The notes beneath the pieces are model-generated. The model saw only the letters and a program-made list of their open reading frames with translations. It was not told the DNA's origin and did no database searches. Shown here piece after piece: positions 48,909 to 60,231 of a stretch of 64,000 nucleotides of DNA (positions are counted from its first letter, which is position 1; each line of letters begins with the position of its first letter). Both the position numbers and the translations under genes were made by a program. The DNA is from Cephalotus follicularis (lineage: Eukaryota > Streptophyta > Magnoliopsida > Oxalidales > Cephalotaceae), in assembly GCA_001972305.1 (NCBI GenBank), contig BDDD01000062.1, positions 164,845-228,844 of the forward strand, written 5' to 3'.

Positions 48909-50363
48909 ATTCACAAAATAAGATTTGTTATAATTCATAATGTTAAATTAATCATCATTGTTGTTTGCGATAAAAATAAATAAATAAATTATATTTGACG
49001 CTAAATTGAAATTTTGTATATGTTAGACTCTAAATTGAAACTTTTGTATATTTTGGACGCTTGATTGTGATTTTTTCACAAAAATATGACGCATGTGTCA
49101 TTTATTGAATAAAATAGTCAAAACAACATCATTTTAAGTTATATTCCATTAAGTTAATAACGAAGGTTGATGATAGATGTCAAATTGGACACTTTTGATA
49201 AGTTGCACATTTAATTAGGAAATTTTCAAGTTAGACGCCAAATTGAAAATACAACTACATTTGAAGAGGTCGATTTGAGATTTTCCCTTATTTTAATATC
49301 ACGCTAAATAGAGATTAGAATGATGGCAATACGAGTCATGACATGCGAATTCGACCTCAATCCAACACAATAATAACTTAAATGAGTTTAGTATAAATTT
49401 TGTTGAGTTATATTAGTATTAACTTATATAATTTCATTTGAGTTTCACTCATATTCGAGTCAACCTACTAAATACGACACGAACAGGACTCAAACACGAT
49501 AAATACACGACTCGTTGATACGAATTGCCACCTCTAATGCTCTGTGTCTGCGTGCTAGTTTGGGTGTAACATATGGTGCGGAGTTAGCCTAAAAGTAAAG
49601 AATAATGATACTATCGTGAATCTTTTACAACACATATGCCCATAGCCATGTATGGTTAAAATGGCTACAAACTCATCTCAAGCAAAACGTTTTCTAACCT
49701 GCCTAGAAGGCTCATTTGGAGAGTCCTCCTAATTGACCCATCGGTCATAAATCACCCCATTTAGCCATGTATGACTAATTAATTCTCAATCACATATCGT
49801 AAAAGATTTATAGTTCTTGTGAAGAAGGCTCATTATCTCAAGTCCCTTCATATTGACCTTTTGGCCAATTTCGCTTCTTTATTGCCTCTTTTTATCTGCA
49901 AGGATCTCGGGCCTTTCTTACACACACCTGACTCTCAAATGTCATAAGTTCATGGATTTATAAATGCCCCAGCTTACTTTCATCTCATATCACACAATTC
50001 AAGGGGACATGAACATTGTCCGCCATCGTATTTGTCGTAGGCCATTTAGGCCATAAGCATTTACTTGCTCATTGTGGTGGTGTTTTACCCTTGTAAACCA
50101 TCGAGGAAAACATGTGGTCGACAAGCACCAAGCTGCCCATACAGCATGGTACCTGAGAACTGCAAATCCTAATGTAAGTTCCAAGAGTTCGTCACGGATA
50201 GCTCAATTGAAATAGCTCCATAAGCTTTTATCTCAAAATTTACTCGCTCATCTTAGCCATGTGTGGCTTTGTCTTATAACTCGATAGTCGATCTCGTTGC
50301 TTTAGACGCCACTCTTAGAGCATAAAGTTTTTGTATATTTATGATCGAGGGTCTACAAACAAT
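48909..50363. other. Intergenic DNA between element B and the CACTA transposon
   Basis: No coding region recognised. The first ~400 bp are AT-rich with repeated short phrases such as CTAAATTGAAA and TTTTGTATAT. A MITE-like segment is listed at 49320-49538. The rest is unremarkable single-copy-looking sequence. Confidence 0.6.
49320..49538. mobile_element. MITE-like segment
   Basis: The left end reads TGGCAATACGAGTCATGAC, and the right end, reverse-complemented, reads TAGAGGTGGCAATTCGTATC. Both share GGCAAT-CG and resemble the termini of a widespread small plant repeat rich in ACACGACACG. The interior is AT-rich and non-coding. The ends are imperfect and no clean target duplication was found. 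Confidence 0.4.
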
Positions 50364-50380
50364 CAGTACAAAAAAAATAG
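50364..50380 (+). repeat. CACTA left terminal inverted repeat
   Basis: CAGTACAAAAAAAATAG, preceded by AAT. Compared with the right end it has G for C at the third base and one extra A. Confidence 0.88.
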
Positions 50381-50394
50381 CCAACAGCTAGGGC

Positions 50395-50640
50395 ATCTCC
50401 CCTCCCGAAGCCCTCGCGGTTGGCTCAACCGCGAGGGCATAAAGAGGGTACATCACCCTCGTCGTTGTTCTCCTCGCAATTATTTGAACGAGGGTACAGT
50501 GAGGGCACAGCGAGTGTAGCTTCCCCTCGCCGTCAAGTGCCTTCGCCACACGCGAGGGTTAAGACCCTCGCAGGCAACTCCTCGTGGCTCCCGTGTCCCC
50601 TTGCAGTGCCCTCGCCATGGCAGGGATGTGGCGAGGGTAC
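50395..50640. repeat. CACTA subterminal repeat region, left side (continues 53157-53235)
   Basis: At least ten copies of CCCTCGC or its complement GCGAGGG, several in head-to-head pairs such as CCCTCGCGGTTGGCTCAACC followed by GCGAGGG. The array is cut by the solo LTR at 50641 and resumes at 53157 with CCCTCGCCATG, ATGGCGAGGGTA and GATGCCCTCGCCATGCCCTC. Subterminal repeats of this type bind TNPA in En/Spm. Confidence 0.85.
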
Positions 50641-52181
50641 TGTTAGATTATGGTGTCCCTGCAAGCCACGAGAAGGCTGTAGACATATGTAGTTGACATA
50701 TGACACACTCTTGAATCGTACATTCTTAGGTCCATTCGTGTTCTATTGTGCATATTTAATAAACATTTGGCTATATGTATTATCCCAAACAGTCTAAACG
50801 GATCAGTTGATCACCATGTCGACTGAGTACACATATAGCGCCCTGTCCGTAAAGGGTTGGATCTCGTGCCTAAGAGGTTACGAAAATGAGATCCTTAGTC
50901 CCTTGTGACAAAAGTTCCAAGTGATAGGTTCACTTTCTTAGGGCGACTGATGAACCGCAAAGACTTGCCGTGTTATACTTGCTCAGAATGATAGAGGATG
51001 ATGGATCATCTCATTGCCATTTGGGTTTTACCCTATAGCTGATGTGGGGTGCGTGCAGAGGCATGACACTGAACCGACCCACCATTGGTTATCTATTTGG
51101 AGAGTCAACACCTCTGTCAATAGAGTACCTAATGTCGCGGTAGTGTTTAGTCAAAGAGGACTAGTAGATCATACGTGATTTATGTTATGTCCTTAGACCT
51201 AAGCGGCTGGCATGCATTGTGTAGTAACTGCTTGGCTTTGATTTCTGCCTTCCCTAGCACTAGCCATGTGCTGGCAAAAGGGTTGTCTTTCAGCCTTGTA
51301 AGAGCTGCATTGAGATGTATTGGAGAGTTCTCAAGATGGGATCGTCACACCCCTGTTGAGGGTTATAGGCTCTATAACATCTGTGACTATTGAAAACTTA
51401 ATGTCCCGGTCGGGCACTGGAAGATTGGGAACGAGAGGTTTCCAGGATATTTTCCATAGTCTCAATGTGTTCATGGAATCATAGTTATCGTGGTTTTACC
51501 TAGTGCTGACATTAATCCAAACCCTAGTCCGCGGTCGGAGCTGAGATGACGAATGATATGCGACTCATAAACCGATGACAGTGATAAAGCATTGGGGAAC
51601 CGGCTAACGAATGATAGACGTAGTATTTTGTTGTCCACGGATCCGAGAGTGATTAAAGATCACATCGGGGCTATTAGCTGGATAGTCGTTCCAGAACTTA
51701 GGGATGTTCTGAGAAATTTATCATCGTACCAGAATTCCACCGGGCTTTCGGATCCCTCCTGATTATTGGATAAGTGACGCATGCTGCACACATGCTTGCG
51801 TGGTGGTAAATATAGTTTTTAACTAGTATATATTAATTTGACATTTGTGGTTTGTTTTTCTCTCCACGAATTGTCTTATTGATATATAAAGAGATTTTAT
51901 AGCCGGAGCATGATTTAATTAAATGCAAGAGTTTAATTAATAAAGAGAGAAACTTAATTTTAAAGTGAAAGAGTCTTTCAAATTTTAATATAAGGAGAAT
52001 TTTAGCATGTGTAAATGAACAATTTTATTTTTTGTCCTTTTTCACACTAAAAAATGTCGAGCTCGTGCGTTTTTGGCGAGAGAGAGCGCACTACGCAGGG
52101 GCTCTTTTCGGCTGGAGAAAAAGAAGGCGCTTCACGCCGGTGGCCGAGGAAGAGACGTGTGACCTCCACGGTACGCCTCCT

Positions 52182-52230
<49 letters not shown>

Positions 52231-53151
52231 ATTTTCTCCTTCTTTATCTCCCTGGTGGCAGTTTGCATTTTTACTGTTTCTTGCTCCCGGCGTCTCTTTC
52301 CGCCACTGATGATCTCTATAGGTGGAGCCAATCAATGGCTCTATCTATATTGATCGTTGTTTTGCGTTTTCCGTTTGTGTTTTGGCCAGTTTTTGGTTGT
52401 TGAGTTTACTCTGTCGAGTCAACGTGTCGGCTGTTGTGACTCAGCGTTCTGCGCCGAGTCACGGCGAGTCTCAGGTTTAGGCACTTAGATCGGGTGGTCT
52501 ATGGTACGGGGTTGCAGTGGGCGGACTTGCATTCGTCGAGCGAGTCGACTCATTGAGTTCGACTTGTCATTCGCTGTGATCGCCCGTTTTGTGGCGAGTC
52601 ACAGAGGGTCTCCATCGTCTGCGTGGAGATCGGGGTTTTTGGAGGCTGGTGCTGGCGCGGTTGGTCCGTGGCGAGTTGACCTGGATCGCTGAGTCCAACT
52701 CAGCAAGTTACCTCCACTGCCGGCAGCGCAAGGGCGTTCCGGGGCGCTTCTCATTAAGTCTCCACTGGATATGGGTAGATCAGCACTTCTGGAGTCCGTT
52801 AGTGTCTTGGTCGGCGTTCTGACAGGCTAGCCGAAATCTGGGGTTGGTCCGGTGATGGGATGTGGCTGCTGCAAGCGCGTAGCGACAAAGTGGTGGAGCC
52901 TCCAATGTTGGTATGGTCGCTTCCCTTTTGTATTTATGATAAACGATGTGTATTCGATTTATTGTTTTTGTGCATGCTTGGTTTAGTTTAGTTTGATTGA
53001 ACATTAAAAAGAGATCCTTGGCATATTGATTATGGTAGTAAAATGTTAGTGTGAACCTTGACATCTAATCTTGGTGTTTTGAAAAATTAAAATTATACAC
53101 ACTAGTATCCTAGACCCAAAATCGACCGGGTCCCCTCCTGGGTTTCCAACA
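50641..53151 (+). mobile_element. Solo LTR nested in the CACTA left end
   Basis: 2511 bp, TGTTAG...CCAACA, with perfect 5-bp target duplication GGTAC (50636-50640 and 53152-53156). It has the blocks GTGTCCCTGCAAGCCACGAG near the start and AAAGGGTTGGATCTC further in, both shared with the minus-strand solo LTR at 57729-60231, so the two belong to one family. No internal region. Short frames on both strands at 52047-52400 come from the CT repeat and are not genes. Confidence 0.9.
52186..52228. repeat. (CT)n microsatellite inside the solo LTR
   Basis: About 21 uninterrupted CT units. Confidence 0.95.
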
Positions 53152-53559
53152 GGTACATGCCCTCGCCATGTCAAATTCCTGCAAATATTATGAGGGCATG
53201 GCGAGGGTAGATGCCCTCGCCATGCCCTCACCATTCTGCAGATCCTACTGATGAAAACATCAGCAGAATTTATTCCCCATCCAAGCAAAAGCCTACAATT
53301 TATTTTTCAGCAGCCACAATGACAGTTCATATTTCAATTGTCCCATAGACTCAATCCATAAATGCTCAATGAAATATTTAATTCATATTGAAAAAACAAA
53401 ACAACTTAATTTTATATCATACTTATAAAAGTGTAATAAGTTTACAAATAAACAGTTATAAACTGTATCAAAATCAACAAAATAAAGCAAACTACGATTT
53501 AGAATCGCTATGGTCTGAGTCTGGAGATGACTAGGAGAGTGGCACCAGTTCTGCAGCGT

Positions 53560-54893
53560 ACTCTAGTAAGATCTAAATCATCCCGGCTGCGTACCATCTA
53601 AGCGGCCACCATGTGGGTCAGCCGAGTCATTTGAGCCATCTGAGCTTACAACGTCGTATGAATCTGAGACATCTATTGTCGTAGGTTTGTGACCTCCTCG
53701 AGATAGCCTGCGTCTGTCCCAGGTCTAGCATATGGTGGTTGTGCAGTGAAGGGGTGACTTTGATTGTCCATTGCTGATGGAGCATGAAGTACTTGTGGTA
53801 GCATCTTCATGGAAGCCATGTAGTTCCCCAAGCCACGGATCTTTCCTTTTCACGTACCTCCGGTTGCCTCTATCCATGCCATGACGTTGAAAGGCCCCTC
53901 CGCATTATCTGACCCACTAGCAGCCTTGTACTTCTCCTACAAAAAATACAAGTTTAATCAGCTAATTAATTAACATATAAATGGTAATTGACATATTTAT
54001 TATAGTTTGTAACTCACCACCCTCTCCACTGCAATAGGAGGTGGAAGAATGTCCTCCTTCACCTTCCGATGGGTGTGGTAGTATACATCCACAATCGTTT
54101 TCTCCTTGGCCTCCTGCAAGTCAAATGCTATTTCGTGAGATGTTTGAAAAACAAATTAAGTTTATTAATCACCATAGTTACAAATTAAGTTTATTACTTA
54201 CCCCAATCTTAAGTTGTCTCTCCATCGTGTAGCTATCGCCAATGTAGGTGGCATGTGATTCGTTCGCTCTATTGGTGGCATTTTTTCTTGCCCTATTATG
54301 AAAATCCTCTGACATCCAAATGTCCACCATCTGATCCCACACTAGCTCTGGTATCTCTGTTGGGCAATGCTGTTTGCACTCAGGACTCATCTAATGCACA
54401 CCAGCATTGGTCATTGACTTATTTCTAAATTTACGCATCCACGTTAGGTAATTCTCCTGTACGTAATTGTGGAATGCAGGTTTGCTATGAGCATTAGATG
54501 ACAGAAAGTGGAAGTACTCCTACAAAATATCAATGTCAAACAACAACGAAAATAAAAATATCTTGAATAATATTAATTGTTAACTGAAACAGTTTTACTC
54601 ACCAGTAACTTCTCCCACAATAGTTCCTTTTCTGAATTAGGCCACTGGCTCCACGTGGTCCAAGGGTGCAGTATTCTGGCCTTGATGATGACCGCTATAG
54701 TGTTCTTCACATCCATGTCCTCAAAACAGCTGCAATTAAACAAATATTAGCACCAATATGATAATTTAGTTTTGACAAAAAGTACTGAAATTACTTGTTG
54801 CTTACCTATTGGCACTGATATGACGAACATGTCGAGAATCCTCCACCCTTTGTGGGGGCAAGTCCACTCCCCTACTAGCTCCCCTCATCCGTC
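53560..54893 (-). pseudogene. CACTA TNPA-like protein gene (Transposase_24 type)
   Basis: Several minus-strand exon-like blocks give conserved segments of the plant Ptta/En/Spm protein class: a block with VEDSRHVRHISAN (~54810), one with WPNSEKELLWEKLL (~54620), then ENYLTWMRKFRNKS (~54430), PELVWDQMVDIWMSEDFHNR (~54300), ATNRANESHATYIGDSYTME (~54230) and ending around VDVYYHTHRKVKEDILPPP (~54050). A Q/P-rich tail with LHAPSAMDN runs to ~53690. GT/AG-like boundaries separate the blocks. Proteins of this class bind subterminal repeats and help excision. In-frame stops occur (for example just before MSPEC at ~54393 and in the tail near 53850 and 53660), so it is probably inactive. Exact exon ends are not settled. 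Confidence 0.7.
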
Positions 54894-57728
54894 ACTGATA
54901 AGAGCCTGATTCAAAAACTTGGTTACGTTTGACTGTAAATATGTATAACAAAATATAACAAAAAAGCTTCAACAATACGAAAAATAGTTTAAGGTGAAAT
55001 ATTGTGACATAATAAATTTCCTTACTAGCATTGGTAACATCGGTATCCTGCTCCCGTGTGTCTAACTCCATGTTGCCAACTCGAAAAGCGTAGAATCGGA
55101 AGCTGTGGTGGAAACTCCAGCAATAAAGGAACATGTCACCTTGCGTGGCATCTCTGCAAGAACTCACTGTATTTAAAAACAATACAAATTCTATACAGTT
55201 TTCTACTATATATTATCAAATTATAATGTCATGCCAAATTAGAAGATTAAAAATACTATTGCAAACATCCTTTACTACATATACTATTAACTTACAATTT
55301 AATCTATGTTATCAATATCCATGTAGTGTAGACTATCGGAATCATATTCCATCATTTCGTCCTCCTCATCCGTGTCAGAATTCTCCTATTTCCATTCATC
55401 TTCCTCATCATCCGTGTTGTCATGGTCCGACGTAGGATCCCTTCTTTGAACATTTGGAGGCAATACTACCTTCTCCCCTTCCCCCATCTCCTCGAAGGGA
55501 ATCATCACTTTCAAGACTTACATTATCTACAAATGACCGTATTGGCCTACTGTCGACATCTTCTTGCAATGTCAATTCCATACCCAAATCGTCGCCATCT
55601 TCTTCTTCATAATCAGGAAGGATATAAGCATTCCTGGGTTTCATTTTTATTACAGTAACCCACCATTGTACCTATGATCGTTGGAAACGCTGGATGCGTA
55701 GAACACTTGCATAGCTTGACTTACCAGCATGAACGGCTCGTAAGTAGGGAGTTATTTTTTTTTTTTGGGTTCAAATGAACAATCCCAAACTCATCTACTA
55801 GAGTACCTCTCTTTAAAGTGTTAACCCAATCACACTTGAATAAAACAACTTTGTTTCTTTTCCATAGAAATCAAACTCTACAACGTCGTCCAAGGCTCCG
55901 TAGAAGTCACTACAATTATCATTCCAAGTGCCCCCTTTGATCATGGCACCCTAATTTTGAGTTGTTGAGGTCCTCGATGAATCTTTGGTGTGAAATTTGT
56001 ACTTGTTGACGACATACCCCTTCCATGACCTTACTTTCGTACTAGGTCCACTTGCTAAATTTCGTACACAGGCATCAACTTCCTTATCGTTCTTAACCTA
56101 TTAAGTGTGCAATGTATACACACGGAATAGAGAAATCAAAATCAGCAATTAAAAAATATGAAACTGATAGACGCTTTGTTGATGGAGTGTGCATTACTTA
56201 CACGGCCTTGAAACCATTTAGCAAAGTGTGCATCGCGTTCTTTTTTAATTTGTTTGGAGGTAATATTAGAATTTAATTCACTAACTAGTTATTCGTACTC
56301 ACTACAACAAAGAATATAAGTGAGATTACATGTTCAAATTAGACAATTCGTATAAATAAAGTACAAACTTAGTACAATATATATGTGTACTTACTCAACC
56401 AGAGGGTTGACTTCATAACAGTTCAAAAGGATGTACAAATATGCAACGTCATCTCTTTTATCTGCCTTGCCCAGTGCTTTACCCGGATGACTAAATATGG
56501 ATAGCAATCCGTTATTTGCAACGACGCCCCCATCGCAGTTTCGATCAAGTCTATTCTACCTTGTCGGGACATCAGGTTCGAAATAATACAAATAAAATGT
56601 TGTCAACTCGCGAACAATGTATGCCTCGGCAATCGACCCTTCCACGCGAGATTTGTTCTTAACCATCTTTTTAAGATCGTACAACTCTCTACAATTAAGT
56701 ATGTAATTAGAAAACATGACACAGAGATGAACATTCTCATAAAGTGCTTTAACAAGTACATGTACCTCTCAATTGGACCCATTCGCGTATTATGAACTGA
56801 TCCACATACTTTCGCTTCGTAAGCTAAGTGGACGAGAAGATGTTCAATCGAATCAAAAAACGATAGAGGAAATATCTTCTCCATTTTGCAAATTATTTGA
56901 ACAATGTTACTCTGGAGCAAGTCCATCTTCGCAACACTGTTCGACGTTGAGCATATATTCCGAAAAAACTCACTGACCTCTGTCAACACAACAATGATAT
57001 TTCTTGGTAAGTATTCAGAAAATGCAATCGGAAGAAGCCTCTGCATGAAGACATGCAATCATGGCTCTTCAAACCCGAAACCTTACACTCTGAAATATTC
57101 ACACACAGAGATATGTTTGAGGCATAGCCATATGGAAACCTAATCTTTGTCATCCATTCACATACTTGTTTGACTTGTTCATTGTTCAATGAATATTTTG
57201 CTGGCGGCAGTATGAACCGCCCATCCACCTCTTCTACATGCAATTCAGATCTTATTCTCAACTCTTTTAGATCAAGTTGAGCTTGTAGGTGGTCCTTTAT
57301 TTTTCCCTTCACATTCATGACCATGCTGAATATATTTTCAAATACATTCTTCTCGATGTGAATGACGTCCAACTTGTGTCTGACTAGTACTTTAGTCCAA
57401 TAAGGAAGTTCAAAGAAGATACTTCGTTTTGTCCAATTGTGTACTCTCCCGAACCCAGGAATCTTAATAGCTGGTACACCTTTTCCAAACACAACTTCAT
57501 TCAACTCGGAGAGTTGATCCTCTACCTCTTCCCCTGATAACCTCTCCATACCCACCTAGGTCACCTGTTGACCCTTTAAGAATTTGTGATTGTCTCTTCT
57601 AAATTGGTGGTCTGTGGGAAATAATTGACGATGATAGTCAAACCATGAACATTGCTCACTATGCTTCAATCTAAAACACTTAGTTCGACCCATGCAATAG
57701 GGGCATGCCAAATGACCATGAGTACTTC

Positions 57729-60231
57729 TGTTGGGAGTGCACGGCCCGAGCGCAGCGGAAGACTTTACAATTCGGACTTAGGGGTTAAGGGCCGATTAAC
57801 TTTAAAATTCTCTCAATTGGTTAATCCCCAAGCAATTGGATGCCCCAACCTAAGTCCAAAAGGTCCCAATAAATGCCAAGGAACATCTAATCAACATCCA
57901 ATTAAACCGAAACCATAAACCCAAGTATTGGGCATAACGGGTTGATAAAACTATGCTTGCCATAAACCCTAGGATTGAACACTAACAATGGCTCACAAGG
58001 AAAAACACACAAAACCCTAGCCATAGCCCAATCAACCCTCACCCACATCATCCCTAACCATAAGAGATGAAACACAAAACAATACAAGGGAAAACCATGG
58101 AGGTTTTGGCAAGGGTTTCACACACCCATATCAAGACCCACTGCCATGGCGCCACAAGAGGGGGAAGAAACGGATTCTTACCGGAGGTGAAGACTCCTTC
58201 CTTCAGGAAAGCTCCCTCTACATTTTATCCCCAAAAACCCAAGCTCCTCCAAGCGAATCCTTAAGCCACGTATGAGGAGGATGAAGGCCAAGTGTTTAAA
58301 CCTAGTCCAAATCACTCTAGGTAAAGATAAGAAGCAGTATGCAAGTTATCTCCACCTATTATGACGTTTGAGTGGTGAAAGGAGGCTTGAAAAAGGCTGC
58401 TTTAACGCACCAGGCGACACAGTCATCGACGCGTAGGAGATAGACGTTGACGCGTACGAGAGCAGGTAGAAGAGATCACACAGGATGGAAGAGAGAGAGA
58501 GAAAGATTCAAAGTGTGTTCAGCAAGTTTCTCTCAAACTATTTATAGTGCTGACTTTCTCTGTCCTCTTGGCGTCAATATATACGCAATGGCGCCCACGT
58601 GTACGCATCTCACATTATGAAATGGCGTCAATGCCACAGATAATACGAGACATGTGCATAGTGTCATTTGTCTTTGCGTCAATGCCAAAACCCCATGGCG
58701 TCAACGTGTAAAGTCCTTGGTTTTTCCAGTGTTAACACAATGCTCTCCATAGCGTCAACTCCCAGTGGACTTTCTAGTTTAGACGTCGACGTGATGCCCT
58801 CTTGGCGTCGACGTGTAAAGCTACTGGTTTTTCCAGTGCCAACGCAATCCCTTCGCGTCAACGCCCAACAATCCAACTAGACATAGGCGTCAACGCATAC
58901 TCACAGCGTCGACGCCAAAGACAAAGAACAATCTAATATCTTATGTTTCCAAATAAGCCTTCGCATGGAATATTTCATCGTGGCATTACACAGACCTAAA
59001 TCCATGCAAATGAAATACTCACTAGCCAAACAACATATTCCCTGATGTTGTCCTTTCACTAAATGATATGTGTCCCGCCACATATCAACCTGTTCAAAGT
59101 CAGGCAGGACCCGAAAGCATGTCGATCTTCGGTATGATGATAAATTCCCAGTGCACCCTATCATCTGGTACGAGCACTCTAACAGTACACCTACTATTAG
59201 AGCACCCCTGGTGTGAGCGCTAGTCACCCCCTGGATCCGTGTATTACCACGTCTATCAATCATGGTCCGAATAGCCATACGCTTTATCCAGTCATCGGCA
59301 TATGTGTCATGTTTACCTCGTCATACATGGCTCCGATCACAGCCTAGGGTTTGGATGAATGTCACCCCTAGTAGTGCTGTGATAGCTATAGATCTATGAT
59401 CGCACTAAGACTATCGGCGGACCTCCCACGGGAACCTCTCGTTCCCAGTCCACCTATGCCTGATCAGGACTTTTTAGTCTGCAACGTACATAGACAAATA
59501 GAGCCGATCACCCTCTGCCCGGGTGTGACGATCCCATCTTGCTTACTCGCCCATACATCTCAATGCAGCTCCCACAAGACCCAAAGACAACCCTTTTGCC
59601 AGCACCTGGCTAGTGTTGGGGAAGGCGAAAATCAAAGTCAAGCAGTCACCACACAATGCATGCTAGCCGCTCAGGTCAAAGGAGACAATGCAGGCTATAG
59701 ACCTACTAGTCACCATAGACTATACACTACCGAGACCATAGGAATTCCATTGACATTGGGTATAGCCTATCCAAATAGGTTTCCTATTGGTGGTTCAATC
59801 CAGCGTTATGCACTCTAGCATACACCTCACATTCAGCTTTAGGGATTACCCCAATTAGCTACGAGATAACCAATCTCCACTTCTAACCCGGGAGCAAGCT
59901 TCACGTGACAAGTCTTCACGGTTCAACAATGGCCCTTAAGAAAGTAAACCTATGACTTGGAACATTCGTCACAGGGAATAAGGATCTTATTCTCATAGCC
60001 ATCTCAGTAAGAGATCCAACCCTTTGAACATGACAGGACGCTATTATGGCATATAGTTAATTACGTATAATTAGTCTGTTCCTTTTGGTTGGTTGGGATG
60101 AGCCACATAGCCTTGTCAATATATAAAGAAGCACATAGAATATAAAAGGAATTCATAATTGTATTAAATTAAGAGTGTATATACAACTAAGAAGCCATCT
60201 CGTGGCATACAGGGACACCCCAAATCCAACA
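57729..60231 (-). mobile_element. Solo LTR nested in the CACTA transposase gene
   Basis: 2503 bp. On the minus strand it begins TGTTGGATTTGGGGTGTCCC and ends ...CCCAACA. A perfect 5-bp target duplication ACTTC flanks it (57724-57728 and 60232-60236), and transposase coding sequence continues on both sides. Same family as 50641-53151 but in the opposite orientation. No internal region is left. A dense set of GCGTCRACG motifs lies at 58425-58915. Confidence 0.92.
58425..58915. repeat. GCGTC(A/G)ACG motif array inside the solo LTR
   Basis: About a dozen exact or one-off copies of GCGTCAACG / GCGTCGACG / CGTTGACGC, for example near 58427, 58445, 58570, 58624, 58676, 58698, 58751, 58782, 58804, 58854, 58886 and 58905. 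Spacing is irregular and the full form GCGTCGACGC is a perfect palindrome. Confidence 0.85.

Noticed and set aside
52047-52403. Open frames on both strands with Ser-Leu or Arg-Glu dipeptide runs
   Set aside because: They are translations of the CT microsatellite inside a solo LTR.
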